The notes under the pieces are model-generated. The model was not told the origin of the DNA. It saw only the letters and a list, made by a program, of their open reading frames with translations, and did not search any database. A DNA stretch of 35,479 bases, from assembly GCA_024695315.1 (NCBI GenBank), contig JAILIJ010000075.1, positions 1 to 35,479 on the forward strand, given 5' to 3'. Source of the DNA: Bacteroidaceae bacterium (GTDB taxonomy: Bacteria; Bacteroidota; Bacteroidia; Bacteroidales; Bacteroidaceae). A program made the position numbers and the translations under genes. How positions within the stretch are numbered: position 1 is the first letter of the stretch; each line of letters opens with the position of its first letter. Below are positions 27,452 through 35,479 of the stretch, piece by piece.

Positions 27452-29272
27452 ATGACTATAGAGGAAAAAATCATAGCTGGTGTACAGGATGCCGTCAAGG
27501 CTTTGTACGGCGTTGAGGCTGACGCTTCACAGGTACAGCTACAGAAGACTAAGGCTGAGTTTGAAGGCCATCTGACTGTCGTTGTGTTCCCATTCGTCAA
27601 GGCTGCTAGAAAAAAGCCTGAGCAGGTGGGAGAGGAAATCGGACAATACCTTCAGGATAATGCTTCTGAGGTAGTGGCTAAGTACAACGTGGTAAAGGGA
27701 TTCCTCAACCTTGTAATAAGTGATGCTCAATGGATTGCTCTTCTCAATGAGATAAATGCGAATCCATGTTTTGGATTTAAGGAGGTTACGGAAAAGTCTC
27801 CTTTAGTGATGATTGAGTATAGCTCACCAAACACTAATAAGCCACTTCACTTGGGACATGTACGTAATAACTTGCTCGGTTCTGCTCTTGCAAGAATCGT
27901 TGAGGCTAACGGTAATAAGGTCGTTAAGACTAATATTGTCAACGACCGTGGCATACATATTTGTAAGTCTATGCTTGCTTGGCTCAAGTACGGAAATGGA
28001 GAAACTCCAGAATCTTCTGGCAAGAAGGGTGACCACCTCATTGGTGACTATTATGTAGCTTTTGATAAGCATTATAAGGCTGAGTGCGACGAACTTTCTA
28101 AGAAGTACGTTGCTGAAGGCATGGGCGAAGAAGAAGCTAAGGAAAAGGCTAAGCAGGAGGCCCCACTCATTAAAGAGGCTCACGAAATGCTCGTTAAGTG
28201 GGAGAATAATGATCCTGAGGTACGTGCTCTATGGCGTAAGATGAACGAATGGGTTTACGCTGGATTCGATGAGACATATAAGATGATGGGCGTTAGCTTC
28301 GATAAGATATATTACGAATCAGAAACATATCTTGAGGGTAAAGAGAAAGTGATGGAAGGTCTTGAAAAGGGATTCTTCTATCGCAGACCAGACAATTCTG
28401 TTTGGGCTAACCTTGAGGCTGAAGGTCTCGATGAGAAACTTCTTCTCCGTTCTGATGGTACTTCTGTATATATGACTCAGGATATTGGTACGGCTAAGTT
28501 ACGTTTCCAGGATTTCCCTATCGACAAGATGATTTATGTTGTCGGTAATGAGCAGAACTACCACTTCCAGGTACTCTCTATACTTCTTGATAAGCTTGGC
28601 TTTAAGTGGGGGAAGGATCTTGTTCACTTCTCTTACGGAATGGTTGAACTTCCAAACGGTAAGATGAAGTCTCGTGAAGGTACTGTTGTTGATGCTGACG
28701 ACCTTATGGCTGCCATGATTAACGACGCTTACACAGCAAGTGCGGATAAACTCAAGAAGGCTGAAATGTCTGAGGAAGAAGCACGCGAGGTGGCTCGTAA
28801 GGTAGGACTCGGTGCGCTCAAGTATTTTATACTTAAGGTTGATGCCCGTAAGAACATGCTCTTCAACCCAGAGGAAAGTATCGACTTCAATGGTAATACA
28901 GGACCATTTATTCAGTACACTTATGCTCGTATCAAGAGTATCTTGCGTAAGGCTGCTGAGCAAAACATAAATGTGCCAGATACTCTACCTACAGGAACAG
29001 AAATTTCTGTTAAGGAGACAGAGCTTATCCAAAAGTTGAATGCCTTTTCTGTTGCTGTCCGTCAGGCCGGAACAGACTATAGCCCTTCTGGTATATGTAA
29101 CTACTGCTATGAGCTTACTAAGGAGTTCAACCAGTTCTACCACGACTTTACTATCCTTGGTGAGGAAGATGAAAATAAGAAACTTTTCCGTCTTGTACTC
29201 TCTAAGGCTGTAGCTAAGGTTGTTAGCCTCGGTATGGGACTTCTAGGCATCGAAATGCCTGAACGTATGTAA
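27452..29272 (+). CDS. argS: Arginyl-tRNA synthetase
   Basis: 606 aa; MIEYSSPNTNKPLHLGHVRNNLLG (HIGH-type), VYMTQDIGTAKLR, YGMVELPNGKMKSREGTVV (KMSKS-type), C-terminal anticodon-binding region. Confidence 0.97.
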   Translation: MTIEEKIIAGVQDAVKALYGVEADASQVQLQKTKAEFEGHLTVVVFPFVKAARKKPEQVGEEIGQYLQDNASEVVAKYNVVKGFLNLVISDAQWIALLNEINANPCFGFKEVTEKSPLVMIEYSSPNTNKPLHLGHVRNNLLGSALARIVEANGNKVVKTNIVNDRGIHICKSMLAWLKYGNGETPESSGKKGDHLIGDYYVAFDKHYKAECDELSKKYVAEGMGEEEAKEKAKQEAPLIKEAHEMLVKWENNDPEVRALWRKMNEWVYAGFDETYKMMGVSFDKIYYESETYLEGKEKVMEGLEKGFFYRRPDNSVWANLEAEGLDEKLLLRSDGTSVYMTQDIGTAKLRFQDFPIDKMIYVVGNEQNYHFQVLSILLDKLGFKWGKDLVHFSYGMVELPNGKMKSREGTVVDADDLMAAMINDAYTASADKLKKAEMSEEEAREVARKVGLGALKYFILKVDARKNMLFNPEESIDFNGNTGPFIQYTYARIKSILRKAAEQNINVPDTLPTGTEISVKETELIQKLNAFSVAVRQAGTDYSPSGICNYCYELTKEFNQFYHDFTILGEEDENKKLFRLVLSKAVAKVVSLGMGLLGIEMPERM

Positions 29273-29277
29273 GGATA

Positions 29278-29979
29278 ATGGCAAAGCAGAAGTTCTATGT
29301 CGTTTGGGACGGTGTGGAGGATGGAGTTTACACCAGTTGGGAGGCCTGTCAGGAGGCGGTAAAAGGATACTCGAATGCCAAGTACAAGTCTTTTAAGACA
29401 GAAGATGAAGCAGAACAGGCTTTTGCTCTGGGATACGAGGCTTGGAAAGAGCAGGAAGACAGTATGAAAGATTCTCAACAAGTGGAGGCTATGCCTGAAA
29501 ATAAAAAGGAACAGACGGATGCTACCCCAGACGAGAATGACAGTCAAGAGCCTATGCTGAAACTACCAGACGGGGCCATTAACGAAGCCATAGCTGTGGA
29601 TGCTGCTTGTAGTGGCAATCCGGGTAAGATGGAGTATCGCGGGGTGTATCTTAGAACAGGTAAGACGATTTTCCATTTTGGACCTGTATTTGGTACCAAT
29701 AATATAGGAGAGTTTCTTGCCATAGTACATGGATTAGCCTTGCTGAAACAGAAAAATCTTCTAAATCTGCCAATATATTCAGATAGCGTAAATGCTCAGC
29801 TTTGGGTGCGCAAAAAGAAATGTAAAACTACTCTTGAGCGTAACGAGAAAACGGAGCAGCTTTTCCAGATGATTGAGAGGGCGGAAAAATGGCTTAAAAC
29901 AAATTCTTACACAAATCCGATTATTAAATGGCCTACGGATAAATGGGGAGAAATTCCTGCTGATTTTGGCCGTAAATAA
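29278..29979 (+). CDS. Ribonuclease H with N-terminal viroplasmin/RNA-DNA hybrid-binding domain
   Basis: 233 aa; KFYVVWDGVEDGVYTSWEACQEAVKGYSNAKYKSFKTEDEAEQAF, then AIAVDAACSGNPGKMEYRGVY, NNIGEFLAIVHGLALL, IYSDSVNAQLWV. Confidence 0.92.
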   Translation: MAKQKFYVVWDGVEDGVYTSWEACQEAVKGYSNAKYKSFKTEDEAEQAFALGYEAWKEQEDSMKDSQQVEAMPENKKEQTDATPDENDSQEPMLKLPDGAINEAIAVDAACSGNPGKMEYRGVYLRTGKTIFHFGPVFGTNNIGEFLAIVHGLALLKQKNLLNLPIYSDSVNAQLWVRKKKCKTTLERNEKTEQLFQMIERAEKWLKTNSYTNPIIKWPTDKWGEIPADFGRK

Positions 29980-29982
29980 ATA

Positions 29983-30014
29983 AAAAATGGAGTTCTATTT
30001 GGAACTCCATTTTT
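29983..30014. terminator. Intrinsic terminator after the RNase H gene
   Basis: AAAAATGGAGTTC-tatttg-GAACTCCATTTTT: 13-bp perfect stem and T-run. Confidence 0.9.
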
Positions 30015-30104
30015 GTTTAATAATCTATTTTAACTCTCAAAAACTTACTCTTATATATGGTTACCTTTTGTAATGTATTTTCCCCTTTATATCTGAATAA
30101 TACT

Positions 30105-31433
30105 TTATCTATTTGGGTATACAACCTCATTAGATGCTGGGCCTAATCCACCATGCCAGTTGGCGCATCTAATAGAGATGCAAGCCCCTTCTTCTGTATC
30201 AGCTGGTACTACGTAATTTGCCTGTCTAGTAAATGTTTTTACATCGCCATTTATACAGATAGCATAGCAATATGCGTCAGGAATCTCATTCCAGGATATT
30301 GTTTTTCTACCCTTAATCCAAATATATGGTGGTGCAACTTGTTTGCAGGCTTCTTTTGGATTCCAGTCGGGAAATACTTTCTCTACAGTATATTCTTTTG
30401 CTTCTTCGGCTGTAAGACTGCTTTGGTAATCTACAATTACCGTTTCGCCCTGTTTGTTTTTGAAGCTCCTTTTACGTAGTGAAAGGTCTATCGAGGATTC
30501 ATTATTATCCACGCTTTTATATTCTGCAAATAGTCGCGGAACCATTCCATGCATCTCAGTCCAACCTTGAGCAGAAGGGCGCACTTTCATTTTCGTATTT
30601 AGAAATACGGCGCGTGGGGCATTTTTCCAAGGACGGCCGAGATTATAGCGGTCTTGCTGTTCTGGCGAACCGTCTATATCACAAAAATTGAATACATATC
30701 CGTATTTCTGCTCTGCTTTTGTGGCAGGGGCGCAAATAACGTCACGGCTACCTGTTTTACCCCTTGGACGAAGAATTATGTCACACGTATTGAAAAAGAC
30801 TGTTCCGCCGCCGCAAATAAAGTCTACAGTACCATGAATTTTACAGTCCTCCAAATAAGTCGTTCCATCATCATTTGTATAATATGTATCTTGGGTACTC
30901 AGAAGACTCACATTCTTTAGGATATTTCCCTTGCATCTTTTCTCATTTAGTGCTACGGCACGGTTTGCAAAGGCGTTGATGTCATTTTTGAAATTGCACC
31001 AAAGTTCTATGTCCTGAATATATGTACTGTCCGCATTCTTTAGGAATAGGGTTGAAGTTATGCTTATACCCTCATGTACTGGGATATTTACAATCTTGGT
31101 ATCTTTCCAGTTTTCACCAATTATAGATGTGTTTGAGGCTGTAAGTTTAGTAATTGGACTCGGAAAATAAACGTCCTGTCCTTTCTCTACGGTCTTTATA
31201 GTATCCCCATCTCCTTTTATAAGGTAATAATTAGATTTTACAAATATTCGATATCTCTTGTCCTTGTCAACTCGGGTATTGGCAGCATGGATAGCTTCTG
31301 CAAAGGTGCCGCTATCAGGTACAACGAAGTCATATACCCATCTGTTTGGATATGCTAATGAATCCCAAGGTGTAGTCTGGGCAAAGGATTTGAATGAACT
31401 GCAAATTAGTAATAGAGCTATAATAGTTCTCAT
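30105..31433 (-). CDS. Pectinesterase-family protein (CE8-like), exported
   Basis: 442 aa; signal peptide MRTIIALLLICSSFKSFAQ; ALNEKRCKGNILKNVSLLSTQDTYYTNDDGTTYLEDCKIHGTVDFICGGGTVFFNTCDI; YNLGRPWKNAPRAVFLNTKM. Confidence 0.9.
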   Translation of the reverse strand: MRTIIALLLICSSFKSFAQTTPWDSLAYPNRWVYDFVVPDSGTFAEAIHAANTRVDKDKRYRIFVKSNYYLIKGDGDTIKTVEKGQDVYFPSPITKLTASNTSIIGENWKDTKIVNIPVHEGISITSTLFLKNADSTYIQDIELWCNFKNDINAFANRAVALNEKRCKGNILKNVSLLSTQDTYYTNDDGTTYLEDCKIHGTVDFICGGGTVFFNTCDIILRPRGKTGSRDVICAPATKAEQKYGYVFNFCDIDGSPEQQDRYNLGRPWKNAPRAVFLNTKMKVRPSAQGWTEMHGMVPRLFAEYKSVDNNESSIDLSLRKRSFKNKQGETVIVDYQSSLTAEEAKEYTVEKVFPDWNPKEACKQVAPPYIWIKGRKTISWNEIPDAYCYAICINGDVKTFTRQANYVVPADTEEGACISIRCANWHGGLGPASNEVVYPNR

Positions 31434-31547
31434 TTGTAAATATTGGTTTTAGGTTTTCTGATTTTACAAAGGTAATGAAAAGCAGTGAAACATCTGCTTC
31501 CGATATAAAAAATATAATATTTAGTTGCAACAACTCTTTCTAATTCC

Positions 31548-31919
31548 TTCTTTTATCTATCTATCCAATCTTTTAGTTCGTTACTATAACTTTTTAATAT
31601 TTATGATTTAGGTAATGGAAATAGTAAAAACATAAGTCGTAATGTAGTTTTTTTTGATGGTCTATTTAACCGATACTTTCTTGCAAAAAAAAGATTTAAA
31701 AACTTTTTGGGAAAAAATCCCCTTTTTCTAAAAAATGCTCATATAATTGTAGTTTTTAAGTATATACACAAGGCTATTTTTTTAAAAATCCCCCATAAAA
31801 AACCAAAATTTCGTCTAACGTATATTTAATTAGAAATTCGTGCTGATATTATATTATCATTACAAATAAAGACGTTCCTCTTGTTTTGCTTATATTTACT
31901 AGCTGGATAGATAAAAGAA
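31548..31919. repeat. Long-range inverted repeat TTCTTTTATCTATCTATCCA ... TGGATAGATAAAAGAA
   Basis: Arms at 31548-31567 and 31904-31919, 16 bp matching with a 4-nt (GATA) indel, flanking about 336 nt of AT-rich sequence without a convincing ORF. Confidence 0.4.
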
Positions 31920-32010
31920 AAATAGATGGCAATATATTAAGATTCTAAAGATGAAAAAATCCTTTTTTGATTGTAAAATACCTATTATAGGTAGTGGTCT
32001 AATCCTTCCG

Positions 32011-33546
32011 CTATTTTTTCTTTAATATATAGTTTAGGCATTCTCTAAGTATATTTGCCCCAAGTAGGTATAATATTCCAATATATACTAATGCTGCCAG
32101 AACTATTCGGGAAACTAGTAATAGGATTAGATTTGTGATAGAAGCGGTAATGAAATATGTTACGCCCATTGTAGCCGCAGAAAACAGTACAAATGGCGCT
32201 ATGTCCGTAAAAGCATGTAAATATGAAATGCCAATCTCTTTTTTAAGAAAATGATGCCAAACAGCAATCCAAGAAATTATGATTATTACATAGAATACAA
32301 TCATTATATCTATTGTGGAGTAGCTGAGGATAGAGCTGAGTAATTTGCTGCCATACCCAAGAGTGCAAAATAAAGATAAAGGACATCCGCTTTCGCCGAA
32401 AATGGATATTATGCCCAGTACAATAGTGAGTATGATGATGCTTTGGACCATCACATTCCACATGTAGATATTGGATTTGCCACGAGAGATTATAAGATTT
32501 GTGTATAGTGTGGCAATAGGAAGAAAGGCGCCTCCAATGCAGAGTATTTGCATCAAGTGAGCGGAAGGCAACCATTTTTCTTTTATCAAGAGAACGATAA
32601 ATTCTGGCGCTATAAGTGCAAGACCGAACATGAGCGGAAAACTCACGAAACTGGTGAAGCGTAGCATTTTGCGGAAAGTACGACAAAGGCGTTCTTTGTC
32701 TTCACCAACCTGAACGAAGGTAGGCTGAGCTACTCCCTGTACCATACCTGTAATGGTGTTAGCTCCCATGAGGTCCCATTTGTTGGCCTGATTATAGTAG
32801 CCTACTTCCGATTTATTATAGAACTTTCCTAATATGATGGAAAAAATATTATTGTTGATATGGATAAAAATGTTTGTAATCAGCATTTTGCTTGAAAAGC
32901 CAAACATTTCGCGTATAGGTTGGAAGCTAATGTCAAATGTGGGTTTCCAGCCTGACAATATCCAACTAAGAATTGAAACACACAAGTTGAATGTTATGGC
33001 CTGAGTTGCCAGGCCCCAATACGCCATTCCCATGCAAGCCATAGTTATACCTACGGCACCAGAAATGAGTAATGAGGTAAGTCCCATTATGGCCATTTCT
33101 TTTTGTTTTAATTGACGAAAGAGTAGGGCTCTTGGAACTATTGAAAAACTTGATATAAATATTCCAAAGAACAAATATCTTGATAGTGAAGTAAGCAGAG
33201 GCTCATTATAAAAGGCTGAAATGAGTGGGGCACAACAGAAGAGTATAATGCAGATGCAAAAACTTACACAAACATTAAACCAGAAGGCTGAATTATAATC
33301 CCTATGACTAGCATCCTTTTTATTTGTGAGCGCTGTGACGAAACCACTTTCTTGTAGAGATGCAGATATTAGGCAAAAGATGTTTAGCATCCCAATAAGA
33401 CCGTAGTCTTCCTCTGAGAGTATTCGTGCGATAACAATACCAAAAACAGCATTTAATAGCTGCGTGGCACCATTGTTTAGTGCTCCCCAGAATAGCCCCT
33501 TGGCTGCTTTGTCCTTTAATGAATTCATTCTTTCAATTATAAACAC
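32011..33546 (-). CDS. Polysaccharide flippase (MOP superfamily, Wzx-like); start may be the internal Met at 33528
   Basis: About 505-511 aa, multiple TM segments; MNSLKDKAAKGLFWGALNNGATQLLNAVFGIVIARILSEEDYGLIGMLNIF. Confidence 0.92.
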   Translation of the reverse strand: MFIIERMNSLKDKAAKGLFWGALNNGATQLLNAVFGIVIARILSEEDYGLIGMLNIFCLISASLQESGFVTALTNKKDASHRDYNSAFWFNVCVSFCICIILFCCAPLISAFYNEPLLTSLSRYLFFGIFISSFSIVPRALLFRQLKQKEMAIMGLTSLLISGAVGITMACMGMAYWGLATQAITFNLCVSILSWILSGWKPTFDISFQPIREMFGFSSKMLITNIFIHINNNIFSIILGKFYNKSEVGYYNQANKWDLMGANTITGMVQGVAQPTFVQVGEDKERLCRTFRKMLRFTSFVSFPLMFGLALIAPEFIVLLIKEKWLPSAHLMQILCIGGAFLPIATLYTNLIISRGKSNIYMWNVMVQSIIILTIVLGIISIFGESGCPLSLFCTLGYGSKLLSSILSYSTIDIMIVFYVIIIISWIAVWHHFLKKEIGISYLHAFTDIAPFVLFSAATMGVTYFITASITNLILLLVSRIVLAALVYIGILYLLGANILRECLNYILKKK

Positions 33547-34120
33547 TTAAGTTTGTACCATCAAATGATATGCGGTAACGATAAAGAGCTCGCACACTAC
33601 CGTATGCCTTGGTACTGTCAACGGATGTGATTATACCATAATTGTTTAGGTCGTATGTTATTCCACAACGGTTACATTTCGCATACCCATTGTCAGAAAG
33701 CGATAGGCGGTAGGCTGTTTGGTCGCAATATGGGCAAGATAAGTCATAGGCAAGATTCTCCCCATTATAATTTGTACCAACTATCAGTCCGCCAAGACCA
33801 AAGTAGAAATACTGTTGAACTTTTGTGGGAGTATAGTCGGTATATTTACCTGTGGCGGCAAGTGTCATGCGAACTTTGCCTGACCCCATCTCACGAATGC
33901 TTGCGAATTGTCCGTAGTTACCAAGGCTTCCAAACAATTCTGTGTAGCTCGATACGACATAATTGCATCTTACAAGTTCACGGGTAGAATATGTATTTGT
34001 CGCATCCTCGCACGAGCATAAACAAACTGTAAGGAGTAAAAAAGCTACAGACAAGGGAAGAGAACGAAGCCCCACCTTGTCTATAACCTTATTTATAATT
34101 TTATGTCTTGAAATTATCAT
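33533..34120 (-). CDS. Lipoprotein with C-terminal Rieske-like pattern carrying four cysteines (CxxC-x16-CxxC)
   Basis: 195 aa; lipobox LTVCLCSC; LAYDLSCPYCDQTAYRLSLSDNGYAKCNRCGITYDLNNYGIITSVDSTKAYGSVRALYRYRISFDGTNLSVYN. ATGA overlap with argH. Confidence 0.75.
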   Translation of the reverse strand: MIISRHKIINKVIDKVGLRSLPLSVAFLLLTVCLCSCEDATNTYSTRELVRCNYVVSSYTELFGSLGNYGQFASIREMGSGKVRMTLAATGKYTDYTPTKVQQYFYFGLGGLIVGTNYNGENLAYDLSCPYCDQTAYRLSLSDNGYAKCNRCGITYDLNNYGIITSVDSTKAYGSVRALYRYRISFDGTNLSVYN

Positions 34121-35460
34121 TTCACGTCAAGCAGATTGCTTATGGCCTGTTCCATCTTGTCAAACTTAAATCCTTTGACTACATCCTTCATTAAAGCCTC
34201 AATCTTGTCGTTGCACAGATTGCCGATTGAGCCCTCATGAGTGTGATGAATATCCTTGTTTGGGGTAAACTTACCAGCCTCAATATCCAAACCTACTTTC
34301 TTGTAAGCATCGCGGAAAGGCATACCTTCCTTAGCCAGACGATTTACTTCCTCAACAGAGAACATTGGGTCATAGATAGGATTGTCCAAGATATTCTCTT
34401 TAACCTCCATTTTATTGATGATGTAGGCTGCCATCTGGAGGCAGTCTTTAAGATCATCAAAAGCTGGGAGGAATACTTCCTTTATAATCTGCAAGTCGCG
34501 GAAATATCCTACTGGCAAGTTATTCATTATCATGGTTACAGTCACAGGAAGAGACTGCAACTTGTTGCACTTTGCACGAGTAAGTTCAAAGACGTCAGGA
34601 TTCTTCTTGTGAGGCATAATGCTGGAACCTGTTGTACAGTCTGCAGGTAGTTTCACAAATGAGAAGTTCTGAGAGTTAAACATACAAGCGTCGAAGGCGA
34701 GTTTTGCCAGAGTACCTGCTATGCTGGCCATAGAGTAAGCCACGTTACGCTCTGTCTTGCCACGTCCCATCTGTGCATAGACTACGTTATAGTCCATGGA
34801 GTCGAAACCTAAAAGGTCGGTTGTCATCTGGCGGTTAAGTGGAAAACTTGAACCATAGCCTGCTGCTGAACCAAGTGGATTACGATTTGTTATTTTCCAA
34901 GCTGCCAAGAGATATTGCATGTCGTCCACAAGACTTTCGGCATAGGCTCCGAACCAAAGACCGAAACTTGAAGGCATGGCAACCTGAAGATGAGTATATC
35001 CTGGCATGAGAACATTCTTATAACGCTCAGACTGCTGGATAAGCTCTTCGAAAAGATTCTCCACAAGACCTTCAATCTCCTTGAGTTGTTCTCGGATAAA
35101 GAGTTTCAAGTCAACGAGCACTTGGTCATTTCTGGAACGACCAGAATGTATTTTCTTACCTGTGTCGCCTAATTTTCGAGTAAGCATAAGCTCCACTTGT
35201 GAGTGCACATCTTCGACGCCTTCTTCTATGACAAATTCACCACGATTAGCTTGGTCGTATATGCTACGGAGTTCTTTGAGAAGAATCTTGAGTTCGTCTT
35301 TTGTTAGAAGGTCAATGGACTCGAGCATAGTGATATGAGCCATGCTACCGAGAACATCATATTTTGCAAGATAGAGATCCATTTCGCGGTCACGACCAAC
35401 TGTGAACTTCTCTATCTCTTCGGTCATTTGGACATTTTTAGTCCATAATTTATCTGCCAT
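34117..35460 (-). CDS. argH: Argininosuccinate lyase
   Basis: 447 aa; EDVHSQVELMLTRKLGDTGKKIHSGRSRNDQVLVDLKLFIRE, GYTHLQVAMPSSFGLW, TGSSIMPHKKNPDVFELTRAK. Confidence 0.96.
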   Translation of the reverse strand: MADKLWTKNVQMTEEIEKFTVGRDREMDLYLAKYDVLGSMAHITMLESIDLLTKDELKILLKELRSIYDQANRGEFVIEEGVEDVHSQVELMLTRKLGDTGKKIHSGRSRNDQVLVDLKLFIREQLKEIEGLVENLFEELIQQSERYKNVLMPGYTHLQVAMPSSFGLWFGAYAESLVDDMQYLLAAWKITNRNPLGSAAGYGSSFPLNRQMTTDLLGFDSMDYNVVYAQMGRGKTERNVAYSMASIAGTLAKLAFDACMFNSQNFSFVKLPADCTTGSSIMPHKKNPDVFELTRAKCNKLQSLPVTVTMIMNNLPVGYFRDLQIIKEVFLPAFDDLKDCLQMAAYIINKMEVKENILDNPIYDPMFSVEEVNRLAKEGMPFRDAYKKVGLDIEAGKFTPNKDIHHTHEGSIGNLCNDKIEALMKDVVKGFKFDKMEQAISNLLDVK

Positions 35461-35479
35461 CTTAAAATCAGTTATATGG

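Noticed and set aside
27452-29979. argS and RNase H as part of a retroelement or phage-like system because of the viroplasmin-type domain
   Set aside because: The N-terminal hybrid-binding domain is a known feature of cellular RNase H enzymes, and no reverse transcriptase is present.
31690-31735. Possible terminator around CTTTTTGGGAAAAAATCCCCTTTTT
   Set aside because: Only about 4 bp (GGGA/TCCC) can pair; the flanking T-tracts are on the same strand and do not form a stem.

Overview
This 35.5 kb window looks like core chromosome of a Prevotella/Bacteroides-type member of Bacteroidales. Support comes from the protein families and from TTTG-N19-TAnnTTTG promoters. Most of it is housekeeping: yifB/comM, a LolC/E-type permease, rbfA, an O-methyltransferase, aroQ, a glycosyltransferase, a DEAD-box helicase, mutS, a fumarate reductase operon (Fe-S, flavoprotein and cytochrome b subunits), ribD, an Lrp/AsnC regulator, three FKBP-type PPIases, dprA, a thioesterase, argS, RNase H, a pectinesterase, a flippase and argH. 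The left edge holds a 3' BspA-type LRR fragment abutting a truncated IS982-family transposase. I saw no CRISPR array, rRNA, tRNA, prophage or recognisable defence system. The less ordinary signals are: (i) two copies of a 44-nt intergenic element made of four 11-nt units (ACGAAGGnnnn), plus an unrelated 11-nt-period CATTTAAC array near one copy; (ii) a kinase-fold protein that has lost both catalytic aspartates, next to mutS; (iii) a lipoprotein with a Rieske-like pattern in which both His ligands appear replaced by Cys, translationally coupled to argH; (iv) overlapping palindromes at the predicted 5' end of the frd mRNA; (v) a terminator hairpin whose stem encodes the C-terminus of a small conserved-looking protein; (vi) a thioredoxin-fold lipoprotein without CXXC. 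All are sequence-reading inferences and none was checked against a database.
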